Shown: positions 45,271 through 54,706 of the stretch, in pieces
Layout: every line of letters begins with the position of its first letter
Position numbering within the stretch: position 1 is the first letter of the stretch
Assembly: GCA_027533425.1 (NCBI GenBank)
Contig: JAPZUD010000001.1
Coordinates: forward strand, 310,001 to 374,000
DNA length: 64,000 bases
From: Beijerinckiaceae bacterium
GTDB taxonomy: Bacteria > Pseudomonadota > Alphaproteobacteria > Rhizobiales > Beijerinckiaceae
Reading direction: 5' to 3'
Made by a program: the position numbers and the translations under genes
Notes under the pieces: generated by a model
What the model saw: only the letters and a program-made list of their open reading frames with translations
The model's database searches: none
What the model was told of the DNA's origin: nothing

Positions 45271-47454
45271 ATGTCGACAGCCAATTCACCGATCGGGGAT
45301 CTCGATCTCAAGAAAGCACAGGAGCTCGAGGAAAGTCTCGACCACGAGATCCGCTTCCGGCCCCTTCTGCCGCTGACCGGTTGGCTTGTCGCCGCCATGC
45401 TGCTGGCGCTGTCGCTGTTCCATTACTACACGGCGGGTTTCGGCCTGCTGCCGGAAGTCACCCATCGCGGCATCCATCTCGCTTTCGTGCTGGGGCTGAT
45501 CTTCCTCGTCTTCTCGGCCCGCAAGGCGCATAACAGCCGCGCGCCCAAGGCTTCATTGTTCCGCCCGCTCGGCATCAACCTGATCGACTGGGCGCTTTTC
45601 CTCGCGGCGGTGGTTTCAAGCCTTTATGTACCGTGGATCTTCCATGATCTCGTCTTCCGCGTTGGCAACCCGATGCCGATGGACGTCTTCATGGGCTCAC
45701 TGGCCATCCTCGTGCTGATCGAGGCGACGCGGCGCGCCATTGGCTGGCCGCTGCCGATCATTGCCATCGTGCTGATGCTCTATGCCATGGCGGGGCCGTC
45801 GCTTCCCGGCATCTTTGCTCATCCCGGCAACAGCTGGAAGGCGATCGTCAACCACCTCTACCTGACCTCGCAGGGCGTCTATGGCATCGCGCTCGGCGTC
45901 GTGGCCACCTATGTGTTCCACTATGTCCTGTTCGGCGTTCTGGCGACGCGGGTCGGCCTCGGGAAGCTCTTCATCGATCTCGCCATGGCGCTGGCGGGCC
46001 GATTCTCCGGCGGGCCGGCCAAGGTGTCGATCTTCGCCTCCGGCCTGTTCGGCATGATTTCGGGCTCCTCCATCGCCAATACCGTGACGGTCGGCTCACT
46101 CACCATCCCCATGATGATCCGCACCGGCTATCCCCGCCATTTCGCCGGGGCGGTCGAATCCACCGCCGCCACGGGCGGGCAGATCACCCCGCCGATCATG
46201 GGCGCGGCGGCCTTCCTGATGGTCGAATTCCTCAATCTGCCGTACCAGACGATCATCATCGCGGCGATCGTGCCGGCGGCGATGCATTTCTTCGGCGTGT
46301 TCTGCCAGGTCCATTTCGAGGCGAAGAAGCTCGGCCTCAAGGGTGTGCCGAAGGCTGATCTGCCGCGCGCGATGGATGTGCTGGCCGAGGGGTGGCCGTC
46401 CATCACGCCTCTGGTGGTCCTGCTGGCCGTTCTCCTCTCCGGATATACGCCCTATCTCGCTGCCTTCTGGGGCATCACCGCCTGCATGGTCGTAGGGCTG
46501 ACCGGACGGAACAAGGTCATTTCCGTAGCCCTGTTGCTGATCATGGTCGCGCTGATTGCCACCGGTGCGGTCGTCACCGTCTGGGGCCTCGCCATCGCTT
46601 TCGGCTTCTCGGCCATTGCCTCCGTCGCTTTCGTGGCCAAAGACTGGGCGAAAGGCGGCATGGCCCGGGTGATCGATGTCTCCGACGCCTTCGTCACCGG
46701 CGCGAAATATGCAATCGGTGTCGGCGCGGCCGCTGCAACCGTGGGCATCATTATCGGCATCGTCACGCTGACGGGTGTCGGGTTCAAGCTGTCGGATATC
46801 GTGATCGGCTTCGCCCGCGACCTGACAGGCCTGGTCACGGCGGTCATGCCGGCGGCCTGGTTCACCCCGAGCACGCTGACCTTGTTCTTCACGCTCGTCA
46901 TGACCGGCATCGTCTGCATCCTGCTGGGCTGCGGCATTCCGACGACGGCGAGCTATATCATCATGGTCACCATCGCCCAGCCCGCCCTCGGCAAGCTGGG
47001 GGTAGAGCCCATCGTCTCGCATTTCTTCGTTTTCTATTACGGCTTGCTGGCAGATATCACCCCGCCGGTGGCTCTGGCGGCCTATGCCGGGGCCAGCATG
47101 GCCGGGGCGGATCCGTTCAAGACCGGGAACACGGCCTTCCGCCTCGGCCTCGCCAAGGTGCTGGTGCCGTTTGTCTTCGTCTTCTCTCCGGCCATGTTGA
47201 TCATGACGAAAGGCTTCACCTGGGGAGATTTCTTCTTCACGACCGGCGGCTGCATTGTCGGTATCGTGATGCTGGCTGCTGCGGTGACGGGCTATGGCCT
47301 CGCGCCGATGCGCCGCTGGGAGCAGCTCCTGCTCTTCGTCGGCTCGGTGCTGGTGATTTCCCCCAACCTCACCGCCACCGCGATCGGCATAGCTCTGGCT
47401 GTGCCGGTTGTTCTCCGGCAGGTGGCTGCATCGCGGAATCCCGCTCCAGCCTGA
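45271..47454 (+). CDS. Fused TRAP transporter permease (DctQ-DctM type)
   Basis: The 727-residue inner-membrane protein joins the small and large TRAP permease subunits, the usual form in TAXI systems. It has an N-terminal group of about four helices, then a large domain with GMISGSSIANTVTVGSLTIPMMIRTG and GGQITPPIMGAAAFLM, both typical of TRAP large subunits. GIPTTASYIIMVTIAQPAL repeats the theme in the second half. GGGGGG precedes the ATG. It uses a sodium or proton gradient to import the solute captured by the TAXI protein. Confidence 0.92.
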   Translation: MSTANSPIGDLDLKKAQELEESLDHEIRFRPLLPLTGWLVAAMLLALSLFHYYTAGFGLLPEVTHRGIHLAFVLGLIFLVFSARKAHNSRAPKASLFRPLGINLIDWALFLAAVVSSLYVPWIFHDLVFRVGNPMPMDVFMGSLAILVLIEATRRAIGWPLPIIAIVLMLYAMAGPSLPGIFAHPGNSWKAIVNHLYLTSQGVYGIALGVVATYVFHYVLFGVLATRVGLGKLFIDLAMALAGRFSGGPAKVSIFASGLFGMISGSSIANTVTVGSLTIPMMIRTGYPRHFAGAVESTAATGGQITPPIMGAAAFLMVEFLNLPYQTIIIAAIVPAAMHFFGVFCQVHFEAKKLGLKGVPKADLPRAMDVLAEGWPSITPLVVLLAVLLSGYTPYLAAFWGITACMVVGLTGRNKVISVALLLIMVALIATGAVVTVWGLAIAFGFSAIASVAFVAKDWAKGGMARVIDVSDAFVTGAKYAIGVGAAAATVGIIIGIVTLTGVGFKLSDIVIGFARDLTGLVTAVMPAAWFTPSTLTLFFTLVMTGIVCILLGCGIPTTASYIIMVTIAQPALGKLGVEPIVSHFFVFYYGLLADITPPVALAAYAGASMAGADPFKTGNTAFRLGLAKVLVPFVFVFSPAMLIMTKGFTWGDFFFTTGGCIVGIVMLAAAVTGYGLAPMRRWEQLLLFVGSVLVISPNLTATAIGIALAVPVVLRQVAASRNPAPA

Positions 47455-47618
47455 GGCGGCATCGGCCGGGCTGTCATCCACAGAAGTATGACGGCGCCAT
47501 GTCGGTACAAGCAGGCGGGGAATGGCAAACCTGCCGGGCTTGCGCCGGATTGATGCCTGAAATGGCCCGTTTTGGCGCCAGAACCGCCTTGAACGGGTGC
47601 GGAACGCGGATGTCCGTC

Positions 47619-47647
47619 CTGTCGCGGCATTGTCACACACTTGTCAT
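47619..47647 (+). promoter_or_regulatory. Pho box upstream of ugpB
   Basis: Three 7-base direct repeats occur at exact 11-base spacing: CTGTCGC (47619), TTGTCAC (47630) and TTGTCAT (47641), each separated by four bases. The last two match the PhoB recognition pattern closely. They lie about 100 bases upstream of ugpB. Control of glycerol-3-phosphate uptake by phosphate starvation is well known for ugp genes, so the position fits. Confidence 0.75.
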
Positions 47648-47672
47648 CCGACGCTGATTAGCCTTTCATAAG

Positions 47673-47692
47673 CCATTCGAAAATTCGAATGG
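47673..47692. promoter_or_regulatory. Perfect 20-base palindrome near the ugp transcription start
   Basis: CCATTCGAA and TTCGAATGG are perfect 9-base arms around two A residues. The palindrome lies 25 bases downstream of the Pho box and 51 bases upstream of ugpB, about where transcription should start. This suggests a second, probably negative, regulator of the operon. Confidence 0.65.
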
Positions 47693-47743
47693 AAGCCATC
47701 CGCATCCTGCTTCCCAACAAGAAGTTCGCCAGGGAGAATTCTC

Positions 47744-49066
47744 ATGAAATTTGATCGTCGTTCACTGCTCGGCGCCGCGGTGCTGGCCGCATCGCTTGGC
47801 GCTGCGCCCGCGCAGGCGCAGACCGAGATCCAGTGGTGGCATGCCATGACCGGCGCCAACAACGATGTCATCGTCAGGCTCGCCGAGGAATTCAACGCCA
47901 GCCAGAAAGACTACAAGGTCGTCCCGGCCTACAAGGGGTCCTATGCGGACACGCTCAATGCCGGCATCGCGGCCTTCCGCGCCGGCAACGCGCCGCATAT
48001 CATGCAGGTGTTTGAAGTCGGCACCGCGACGATGATGGGTGCCCGCGGCGCCATCAAGCCGGTGCAGGACCTGATGAAGGAAGCCGGCGAGAGCTTCGAT
48101 CCGAAGTCGTATCTCCCGGCGATCACCGGCTATTACTCGACCACCAAGGGCGAGATGCTGTCCTTCCCGTTCAACTCGTCCTCGGCGGTGATGTGGTTCA
48201 ACAAGGACAAGTTCCGGCAGGCTGGCCTGAACCCTGACCAGCCGCCGAAGACCTGGCCGGAAGTATTCGAAGCTGCGAAGAAGCTGAAGGCCGTGAGCCC
48301 GACCTGCGGCTTCTCGACGGCATGGATCACCTGGGTGAATATCGAGCAGCTCGGCGCCTGGCACAACACGCCGCTCGGCACCAAGGCGAACGGCATGGAC
48401 GGCTTCGACACGCAGTTCCAGATCAACGCGCCGCTTTTCGTCCGCCATCTGCAGAACCTGATGGACCTCCAGAAGGACAAGACCTTCGATTATTCCGGCC
48501 GCACCAATACCGGGGAAGGCCGCTTCACCAGCGGTGAATGCCCGATCTTCATGACCTCGTCCGCCTTCTTCGGCAATGTGCGCGCCAATGCGAAGTTCGA
48601 ATGGGGCAACACCGTGCTCCCCTATTATCCGGATGTCGCCGGCGCGCCGCAGAACTCGATCATCGGCGGGGCTTCGCTCTGGGTGATGGGCGGCAAGAAG
48701 GCCGAGGAATACAAGGGTGTCGCCAAGTTCTTCACCTTCCTGTCGAATGTCGACCGCCAGGTGAAGCTGCACACGGAATCGGGCTATCTGCCGATCACCA
48801 AGGCTGCCTATGAAAAGGTGAAGGCCTCGGGCTTCTACAAGCAGAACCCGCATCTCGAGACGCCGCTGCTCCAGCTCAACAACAAGGAGCCGACGGAAAA
48901 TTCCCGGGGCCTGCGCTTCGGCAGCCTTGTCCAGATCCGCGATATCTGGGCCGAGGAATACGAGGCGGCGCTGACGGGCAAGAAGTCGGCGAAGGAAGCG
49001 CTGGATGCTGCCGTCAGCCGCGGCAACGACATGCTGCGCCAGTTCGAGCGGACCGTCTCGCGCTGA
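47744..49066 (+). CDS. ugpB: Glycerol-3-phosphate binding protein
   Basis: The 440-residue periplasmic protein has a Tat-like signal (DRRSLLGAAVLAASLG). It matches UgpB along its length: IQWWHAMTG at the start, YKGSYADTLNAGIAAFRAGNAP, QVFEVGTATMMGA, AITGYYSTTKG and the C-terminal SIIGGASLWVMGGK. It captures sn-glycerol-3-phosphate or glycerophosphodiesters, providing phosphate and carbon. It is the first gene of the ugpBAEC operon. AGGGAG lies before the ATG. Confidence 0.93.
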   Translation: MKFDRRSLLGAAVLAASLGAAPAQAQTEIQWWHAMTGANNDVIVRLAEEFNASQKDYKVVPAYKGSYADTLNAGIAAFRAGNAPHIMQVFEVGTATMMGARGAIKPVQDLMKEAGESFDPKSYLPAITGYYSTTKGEMLSFPFNSSSAVMWFNKDKFRQAGLNPDQPPKTWPEVFEAAKKLKAVSPTCGFSTAWITWVNIEQLGAWHNTPLGTKANGMDGFDTQFQINAPLFVRHLQNLMDLQKDKTFDYSGRTNTGEGRFTSGECPIFMTSSAFFGNVRANAKFEWGNTVLPYYPDVAGAPQNSIIGGASLWVMGGKKAEEYKGVAKFFTFLSNVDRQVKLHTESGYLPITKAAYEKVKASGFYKQNPHLETPLLQLNNKEPTENSRGLRFGSLVQIRDIWAEEYEAALTGKKSAKEALDAAVSRGNDMLRQFERTVSR

Positions 49067-49144
49067 CATCTCGGGGGCAGCGGGCCCGCGCGGAAGGTTC
49101 CGGAAGTGAACCTCGCGTCGGGTCCGGCACGCAACCAGCCGGTC

Positions 49145-49178
49145 GGCCTGACCCTGTGACAGGGCAGGCCGGCCTTTC
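49145..49178 (+). terminator. Terminator-like hairpin between ugpB and ugpA
   Basis: GGCCTG plus CCCTG pair with CAGGG plus CAGGCC around a TGA loop, with one bulged A; a CTTTCT tract follows. It lies 78 bases after the ugpB stop. It should reduce transcription into ugpA and raise the ratio of binding protein to membrane parts. A second small hairpin (TTCCGC and GCGGAA) follows. Confidence 0.65.
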
Positions 49179-49217
49179 TGTTCCGCAAGGCGCGGAACCC
49201 GGGTGGGGAAGGGGCTC

Positions 49218-50099
49218 ATGGAGAAACGTGTCGTCTTCAACGGCAGGCTGCTGCCGTATCTGCTGCTGGCGCCGCAGCTTCTGATCACGCTCGTCTTCTT
49301 CTACTGGCCGGCCGGGCAGGCCGTCATCCAGAGCTTCCTCGTGCAGGATGCGTTCGGGCTCTCGACTGAATTCGTCTGGTTCGAGAATTACCAGGTCCTG
49401 TTCTCCAAGCCGGACTATTACAAGTCGATGCTCACCACGGCGATCTTTTCGTCGCTGGTGGCGTTCTTCTCGCTATCCATCGCGCTGCTGCTCGCGGTGC
49501 AGGCGGACCGGCACATCAAATTCGCCGCGGGCTACAAGACGCTGCTGATCTGGCCCTATGCCGTCGCGCCGGCTGTGGCGGGCGTGCTCTGGCTCTTCAT
49601 GTTCCAGCCATCCCTCGGCATCATCAGCCAGGCGGTACGCGTCGCCGGCTTCGAATGGAACCCGCTGCTCCGGCAGGACCATGCCATGACGCTTGTTGTC
49701 ATGTCGGCCACGTGGAAGCAGATTTCGTATAATTTCCTGTTTTTCCTGGCCGGTTTGCAGGCGATTCCGAAATCGGTGATCGAGGCGGCGGCGATCGACG
49801 GCGCGCGGCCAGCGCGCCGTTTCTGGACGATCATCTTCCCACTGCTCTCGCCGACGACCTTCTTCCTGCTGGTGGTCAACATCGTCTATGTCTTCTTCGA
49901 TACATTCGGCATCATCGATGCCGCCACGCAGGGCGGGCCCGCCAAGGGGACCGAGACCATGGTCTACAAGGTCTATTCCGACGGCCGTTCCGGCGGCGAC
50001 CTGGGCGGCTCCGCGGCCCAGAGCGTGGTGCTGATGGTGATCGTCATCGTCCTGACGGCCATCCAGTTCCGGTATGTCGAGCGCAAGGTACAATACTGA
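49218..50099 (+). CDS. ugpA: Glycerol-3-phosphate importer permease
   Basis: The 293-residue membrane protein has six helices and the ATPase-docking segment [27 protein letters not shown]. The N-terminus ([26 protein letters not shown]) is typical of UgpA. GGAAGGGG precedes the ATG at 49218; a GTG 15 bases earlier is less likely. Its stop overlaps the ugpE ATG. Confidence 0.92.
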   Translation: MEKRVVFNGRLLPYLLLAPQLLITLVFFYWPAGQAVIQSFLVQDAFGLSTEFVWFENYQVLFSKPDYYKSMLTTAIFSSLVAFFSLSIALLLAVQADRHIKFAAGYKTLLIWPYAVAPAVAGVLWLFMFQPSLGIISQAVRVAGFEWNPLLRQDHAMTLVVMSATWKQISYNFLFFLAGLQAIPKSVIEAAAIDGARPARRFWTIIFPLLSPTTFFLLVVNIVYVFFDTFGIIDAATQGGPAKGTETMVYKVYSDGRSGGDLGGSAAQSVVLMVIVIVLTAIQFRYVERKVQY

Positions 50100-50947
50100 T
50101 GGTCCAACGCCGCCGCCTGCTCGATTTCCTGCCGCACCTGATCCTGATGATCGGCGTCGCGATCGTGGCCTTTCCGGTCTATGTCGCCTTCATCGCCTCG
50201 ACCTGGGACGCGGCGACCATTTCCAATGGCTCGATGCCGCTGAGGCCCGGGCCGCATTTCGCCGAGAACTATTACCGCACCATCTTCATCGGCACCTCGT
50301 CCTCGACGCGAGAACCGGTGGGCACGATGATGCTCAACTCGCTGATCATGGCGCTGACCATCGCGATCGGGAAAATCGCGATCTCGCTGATCTCGGCCTT
50401 CGCGGTGGTCTATTTCCGCTTCCCGTTCCGGATGACGGCGTTCTGGATCATCTTCGTCACGCTGATGCTGCCGGTCGAGGTGCGCATCTTCCCGACCTAC
50501 AAGATCGTCGCCGATCTCAACATGCTCGACACCTTCGCCGGCCTGACCATCCCGCTGATCGCCTCGGCCACCGCAACCTTGCTGTTCCGCCAGTTCTTCA
50601 TGACCGTGCCGGACGAGCTGGTCGAGGCCTCGAAAATCGATGGCGCCGGGCCGATGAAATTCTTCTTCGATACGCTGCTGCCGCTCTCGATCACCTCGGT
50701 TGCGGCAATGTTCGTGATCCAGTTCATCTATGGCTGGAACCAGTATCTCTGGCCCTTGCTGATCACGACGAAAGACAACATGCAGACCATCGTCATCGCC
50801 ATCAAGAAGATGATCGTCACGCAGGATGCTCTGACCGAATGGCAACTCGCCATGGCCACCGCCATCCTGGCGATGCTGCCGCCGGTCTTCGTGGTGGTGG
50901 TGATGCAGCGACTGTTCGTGAAGGGCCTCGTGGAGACCGAGAAATGA
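50099..50947 (+). CDS. ugpE: Glycerol-3-phosphate importer permease
   Basis: The 282-residue partner of UgpA has the docking segment [26 protein letters not shown] and the UgpE-like motif [13 protein letters not shown] followed by [19 protein letters not shown] at 50099 shares a base with the ugpA stop. The 3' end overlaps ugpC by four bases. It forms half of the channel. Confidence 0.92.
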   Translation: MVQRRRLLDFLPHLILMIGVAIVAFPVYVAFIASTWDAATISNGSMPLRPGPHFAENYYRTIFIGTSSSTREPVGTMMLNSLIMALTIAIGKIAISLISAFAVVYFRFPFRMTAFWIIFVTLMLPVEVRIFPTYKIVADLNMLDTFAGLTIPLIASATATLLFRQFFMTVPDELVEASKIDGAGPMKFFFDTLLPLSITSVAAMFVIQFIYGWNQYLWPLLITTKDNMQTIVIAIKKMIVTQDALTEWQLAMATAILAMLPPVFVVVVMQRLFVKGLVETEK

Positions 50948-51987
50948 GTGAAGTTCGCCTCCAGTCTGTCCGCAAGGTCTATCCCGGCGGCGTCGAGGCC
51001 GTGAAGGGCGTGAGCCTCGAGATCGCGGACGGGCAATTCTGCGTGCTGGTCGGGCCGTCAGGCTGCGGCAAATCCACCCTGCTGCGCATGGTGGCCGGGC
51101 TGGAGACCATTTCCGGCGGCACCTGTTCGATCGGCGATCGCGAGGTCAACGAGGTCGAGCCGGCGGATCGCGATATCGCCATGGTGTTCCAGAACTACGC
51201 GCTCTATCCGCATATGTCGGTCTACGACAACATGGCCTATGGCCTGCGCAATCGCGGCACGCCGAAGGACGAGATCGACCGTCGCGTCCGGGAGGCGGCG
51301 CGCATCCTTGAAGTCGAGCCCTTCCTTGAACGCAAGCCGCGCGCGCTGTCGGGCGGCCAGCGCCAGCGCGTCGCCATGGGCCGGGCCATCGTGCGCAAGC
51401 CGAAGGTCTTCCTGTTCGACGAGCCGCTCTCCAACCTCGATGCCAAGCTGCGCATCCAGATGCGCGTCGAGATCAAGAAGTTGCAGCGCGCGCTCGCCAC
51501 TACCTCGATCTATGTCACGCATGACCAGCTCGAGGCGATGACGCTGGCGGACCAGCTCGTCGTCATGAACAAGGGCCAGGTCGAGCAGGCCGGGGCACCG
51601 ATCACGCTCTACGAGCGGCCGATGACCATCTTTGTCGCCGGATTTATCGGCGCGCCTCCGATGAACCTGCTCGACATGCCCGCGACGGGCGTTCCCGGGC
51701 TGAGCCTCGCTACGCCTGTCGCCGGCCCGGTGACGCTGGGTGTCCGGCCCGAGCATCTCGAACTCTCGGCCGAGGCCGGCGCCCTGGCGATCGATCTCAC
51801 GGTCACCGCCGTCGAGGCTGTCGGCGCGGAGAGCTACATCTACGGCGCGCTGGGCGGGCAGGGGCCCGAGATCATCGTGCGGATTCCTGGCCGGGACCTA
51901 CCGGCGATCGGCACTTCGCTCCGGGCGGTCGCGCGGTCGGAGAACCTGCATTTCTTCTCGCGGGAGACGGGAATCCGGCTGAACTGA
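50944..51987 (+). CDS. ugpC: Glycerol-3-phosphate importer ATPase
   Basis: The 347-residue ATPase has Walker [10 protein letters not shown], signature [15 protein letters not shown], Walker [15 protein letters not shown] and switch [15 protein letters not shown]-terminal regulatory TOBE domain contains [12 protein letters not shown]. This matches the UgpC/MalK group. In E. coli the C-terminal domain of UgpC takes part in inhibition by phosphate. It is the last transporter gene; a histidine kinase gene starts 36 bases downstream with no terminator seen. Confidence 0.93.
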   Translation: MSEVRLQSVRKVYPGGVEAVKGVSLEIADGQFCVLVGPSGCGKSTLLRMVAGLETISGGTCSIGDREVNEVEPADRDIAMVFQNYALYPHMSVYDNMAYGLRNRGTPKDEIDRRVREAARILEVEPFLERKPRALSGGQRQRVAMGRAIVRKPKVFLFDEPLSNLDAKLRIQMRVEIKKLQRALATTSIYVTHDQLEAMTLADQLVVMNKGQVEQAGAPITLYERPMTIFVAGFIGAPPMNLLDMPATGVPGLSLATPVAGPVTLGVRPEHLELSAEAGALAIDLTVTAVEAVGAESYIYGALGGQGPEIIVRIPGRDLPAIGTSLRAVARSENLHFFSRETGIRLN

Positions 51988-52023
51988 GGCGGCAGGGGCA
52001 AGGGCAGAGAGGAGCAGGCGCGG

Positions 52024-53613
52024 GTGAAAGCCGCAGGAGACCGAACCGACTGGCAGGCCTGGGTCAGGCGCATCGGGCCGAGCCTTGCCTATTTCGTGCT
52101 GTTTGTCCTGCTCGACAACCTCGCTTATCGCCGCGCCGGAGTTGCCGACGACACGGCCATTGTCTCGCTGAATTCCGGGCTGTCCTACATCCTGGTGCTC
52201 AATTTCGGCAAGATCTACCTGCCGGCGGTCATTCTGGCGCCCGTGCTGGCCGAGCATATGCTCGACCATTCGCGCCTGCCCTTCATGGTCGAATTGCTCC
52301 GTGATCTGGCTTCGGGCGCCACGACAGCCCTTGCCCTGCTGGTCCTGACCAGCCGGCGCCTGCGCTTCGACCCCGCGCTCGCTTCGCTCAGGGATCTTGC
52401 GACATTGCTGGTCATCGCCGCATTGGAGGCTGCGGCCGCCACCGGGCTGGCCAGCCTGGCGCAGGCCTTCGCGACGGAACGGGGCGACCCGGCCTCCGTG
52501 CGCGATATCGTTGATCTGTGGGTCGCGCATTTCCTCGGTGTCGTGATGGTCGCACCTCTCGGGATCGTCGCGATCCGGAACCGCTGGCACATCCTGCGAC
52601 CGCGCGACTGGCTGCTCCATCTCTCGGCCATTCTCGCCGTCTTTCTCACTCTGGGCTTTCTCGACAAGTCGCAGCCCTTCCAGTCCTTCTATGTCTTCTC
52701 GCTGCCAATCATCTGGATGGCCGCGCGCGGCGGGATCGAGGCGGCGAGCGTCGGGCTGGCCGTCACGCAGGTCGGCTTGATCGTCGCTTCGCAGACATTG
52801 CCCAATGCCCGGGTCGATATTCCCGAATTGCAGGCACGGCTCCTGGTCCTCACGGTGACCGGGCTTGTCATCGGCGCGCTCGTGGTCGAGCGGCTTCGTT
52901 TCGAGCGCCAGCTCCGGCAGCATCAGGAAGCGGTGGAGCGCATGGCCCGCATCGCCAGCATGGGGCAGCTTGCCTCCTCGATCGCGCATGAGATCAACCA
53001 GCCCCTGATGGCGGCCGGCACCTATTCCCGGCTGGTGACAAGTGCACTCGCGGAAAGCGCGCTCAATATAGAGGATGCCCGACGGGCGGCGGAAAAATCG
53101 AGCGGGCAGATCACGCGGGCGGGCGAGGTGGTCCGGCGGCTTCGCGCCCTGTTCAAGCTCGACAAGACCCTGCAACGGCCGCATGACCTTGGTGAGATCA
53201 TCACGAGTGCCCGCACGCTTTGTCAGGGAGACCTCACGGCGAGAGGCATTGCCTGCAAGCTTCATCTGCCAAACCCGGTTCCGCTGGTCATGGCCGACCA
53301 GCTCCAGATCGAGCAGGTCTTCGTGAACCTGATCCAGAATGCAGCGCAAGCCATGGAATCGGGCGGGCATATCGGCATCGAGGTGCTGCCGCCGCGCGAT
53401 GGCCTGGTCGACACCATCGTCTCGGATAGCGGGCCCGGCCTTCCCCTGGAACTGATCAACGGCGTGCCGATCCCGTTCTTCTCGACCAAGGAGGCGGGAA
53501 TCGGCGTCGGGCTTGCATTGAGCCGTACAATTGTCGAGGCTCACGACGGTTTGCTGCGACTCGGCAATGGGCCGGCAGGCGCCCGGATCGTCGTTTCGCT
53601 GCCGTCCGGATGA
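52024..53613 (+). CDS. MASE1-type membrane sensor histidine kinase
   Basis: The 529-residue protein has about eight membrane helices in residues 20-290 resembling MASE1, an integral-membrane sensor. A short coiled linker follows, then the kinase core. The phosphorylated His is in SSIAHEINQPLMAAGTYSRL. The N box is NLIQNAAQAM, and the nucleotide site includes DSGPGLPLE and GIGVGLALSRTIVEAHDG. The start is GTG at 52024 with GAGGAG upstream. The signal is unknown. A response regulator gene follows, and ugpC ends 36 bases before. Confidence 0.88.
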   Translation: MKAAGDRTDWQAWVRRIGPSLAYFVLFVLLDNLAYRRAGVADDTAIVSLNSGLSYILVLNFGKIYLPAVILAPVLAEHMLDHSRLPFMVELLRDLASGATTALALLVLTSRRLRFDPALASLRDLATLLVIAALEAAAATGLASLAQAFATERGDPASVRDIVDLWVAHFLGVVMVAPLGIVAIRNRWHILRPRDWLLHLSAILAVFLTLGFLDKSQPFQSFYVFSLPIIWMAARGGIEAASVGLAVTQVGLIVASQTLPNARVDIPELQARLLVLTVTGLVIGALVVERLRFERQLRQHQEAVERMARIASMGQLASSIAHEINQPLMAAGTYSRLVTSALAESALNIEDARRAAEKSSGQITRAGEVVRRLRALFKLDKTLQRPHDLGEIITSARTLCQGDLTARGIACKLHLPNPVPLVMADQLQIEQVFVNLIQNAAQAMESGGHIGIEVLPPRDGLVDTIVSDSGPGLPLELINGVPIPFFSTKEAGIGVGLALSRTIVEAHDGLLRLGNGPAGARIVVSLPSG

Positions 53614-53630
53614 AAAGAAGGAGAGAGAGG

Positions 53631-54242
53631 ATGGAAAAGGCACGCCTCGCCTTGCTGGATGATGATCCCGCCGTTCTGGATTCCCTGTCGATGTTCTTTG
53701 CGCAGGGGGGGATGGAGACAATGTGCTTCGTCGATGCCGAGACATTTCTCTACCGCTTCGACAGGGGGCTTGAACTCGACTGCATCGTGACCGACGTTCG
53801 GATGCCGGGCCAGTCCGGCCTCGATGTTGTCCGCCATGTCGCCGCGCGCCCGGCTGCGCCGCCGGTCATCGTCATCACCGGCCATGGTGATGTGGCGATG
53901 GCGGTTTCCGCGCTGAAGCTCGGCGCCCATGACTTTCTCGAGAAGCCGTTCAACGAGGCGGGCCTTCTGGCCCTCATTCAGGATGTAATCGCCACCACTC
54001 AGGATCGCCGTGCGACCGAACGGGCCCGTTTGGCCATGCGCGAACAATTCGAGGCATTACCGCCCCGCCAGAGGCAGGTTCTCGTTCTGGCTGCCGAGGG
54101 ATACAGCACAAAGGAAATCGCGCTGAAGATCCAGATCAGCCCGCGGACGGTCGAGGGGCACCGCGCCTGGGGCATGCAGAAGCTCAAGGCGCGCAATCTC
54201 GCCGATGTCGTGCGGATCGTGCAGGGCTATGCCTTTTCCTGA
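53631..54242 (+). CDS. FixJ-type response regulator
   Basis: The 203-residue protein has a receiver domain with acidic residues in LALLDDDPAV, the phospho-acceptor Asp in DCIVTDVRMPGQSG and Lys in DFLEKPFNE. A LuxR-type helix-turn-helix follows in LPPRQRQVLVLAAEGYSTKEIALKIQISPRTVEGHR. The ATG at 53631 lies directly after a GGAGAGAGAGG stretch; an ATG 21 bases earlier overlaps the kinase stop. It lacks an AAA+ domain, so it would act with ordinary sigma-70-type promoters. Targets are unknown. Confidence 0.9.
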   Translation: MEKARLALLDDDPAVLDSLSMFFAQGGMETMCFVDAETFLYRFDRGLELDCIVTDVRMPGQSGLDVVRHVAARPAAPPVIVITGHGDVAMAVSALKLGAHDFLEKPFNEAGLLALIQDVIATTQDRRATERARLAMREQFEALPPRQRQVLVLAAEGYSTKEIALKIQISPRTVEGHRAWGMQKLKARNLADVVRIVQGYAFS

Positions 54243-54260
54243 ACGGGGTGTCGGGCGGGG

Positions 54261-54276
54261 TGGCACGGCCATTGCC
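54261..54276 (+). promoter_or_regulatory. Consensus sigma-54 promoter
   Basis: TGGCACG at 54261-54267, four bases, then TTGC at 54272-54275 exactly match the -24/-12 consensus, with GG and GC ten bases apart. Transcription should start near 54287, 24 bases before the hpxZ-like ATG. An inverted repeat, CTGTCCT and AGGACAG (54281-54300), spans the predicted start. Sigma-54 control of a nitrogen-scavenging gene fits NtrC-type regulation. Confidence 0.75.
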
Positions 54277-54310
54277 TGTGCTGTCCTGACAGGAGGACAG
54301 GAAAAGGATC

Positions 54311-54697
54311 ATGGAAATCAACATCCCCGACGTGGTCGCCGAAGTTGAGGCCGTCTTCGCGCGGTATGAAACCGCCCTGGTGACGAATGATGTCGAAACG
54401 CTTGATGCGCTGTTTCTCGACAGGGATACGACCATCCGCTATGGCGCCACGGAGAACCTCTATGGCTTCGGAGAGATCGCGGCCTTCCGCGCGGCGCGCC
54501 CATCCGTGGGGCTGGCGCGGCGGCTGGACCGCACAGTGATCACCACCTATGGCCGGGATTGCGCCACGGCCTGGACGCTCTTCTACCGAGACAATCAGCC
54601 CGGCAAGGTCGGGCGGCAAAGCCAGGTCTGGGTCCGCACTTCGGAAGGCTGGAAAGTGGCTGCGGCGCATGTCAGCGTCATCGCCGAAGCACCCTGA
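54311..54697 (+). CDS. hpxZ: HpxZ/AtzH-like SnoaL-fold protein
   Basis: The 128-residue protein matches the DUF3225 family that includes HpxZ of oxalurate catabolism and AtzH. Typical text is NIPDVVAEVEAVFARYETALVTNDVETLDALF, of which FARYETALVTND is diagnostic, then YGFGEIAAFRAARP and GRQSQVWVRTSEGWKVAAAHVS. AtzH-type proteins have a SnoaL-like fold and act with amidases on small urea-derived compounds. AGGA lies seven bases before the ATG. It converges with the hydantoinase gene ten bases away, and an amidase is in that operon. Confidence 0.85.
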   Translation: MEINIPDVVAEVEAVFARYETALVTNDVETLDALFLDRDTTIRYGATENLYGFGEIAAFRAARPSVGLARRLDRTVITTYGRDCATAWTLFYRDNQPGKVGRQSQVWVRTSEGWKVAAAHVSVIAEAP

Positions 54698-54706
54698 GAT
54701 GCGGGT

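Noticed and set aside
47474-47480. CTGTCAT downstream of the TRAP permease as another Pho box half
   Set aside because: No second repeat occurs at 11-base spacing; the next similar sequence is in the opposite orientation.
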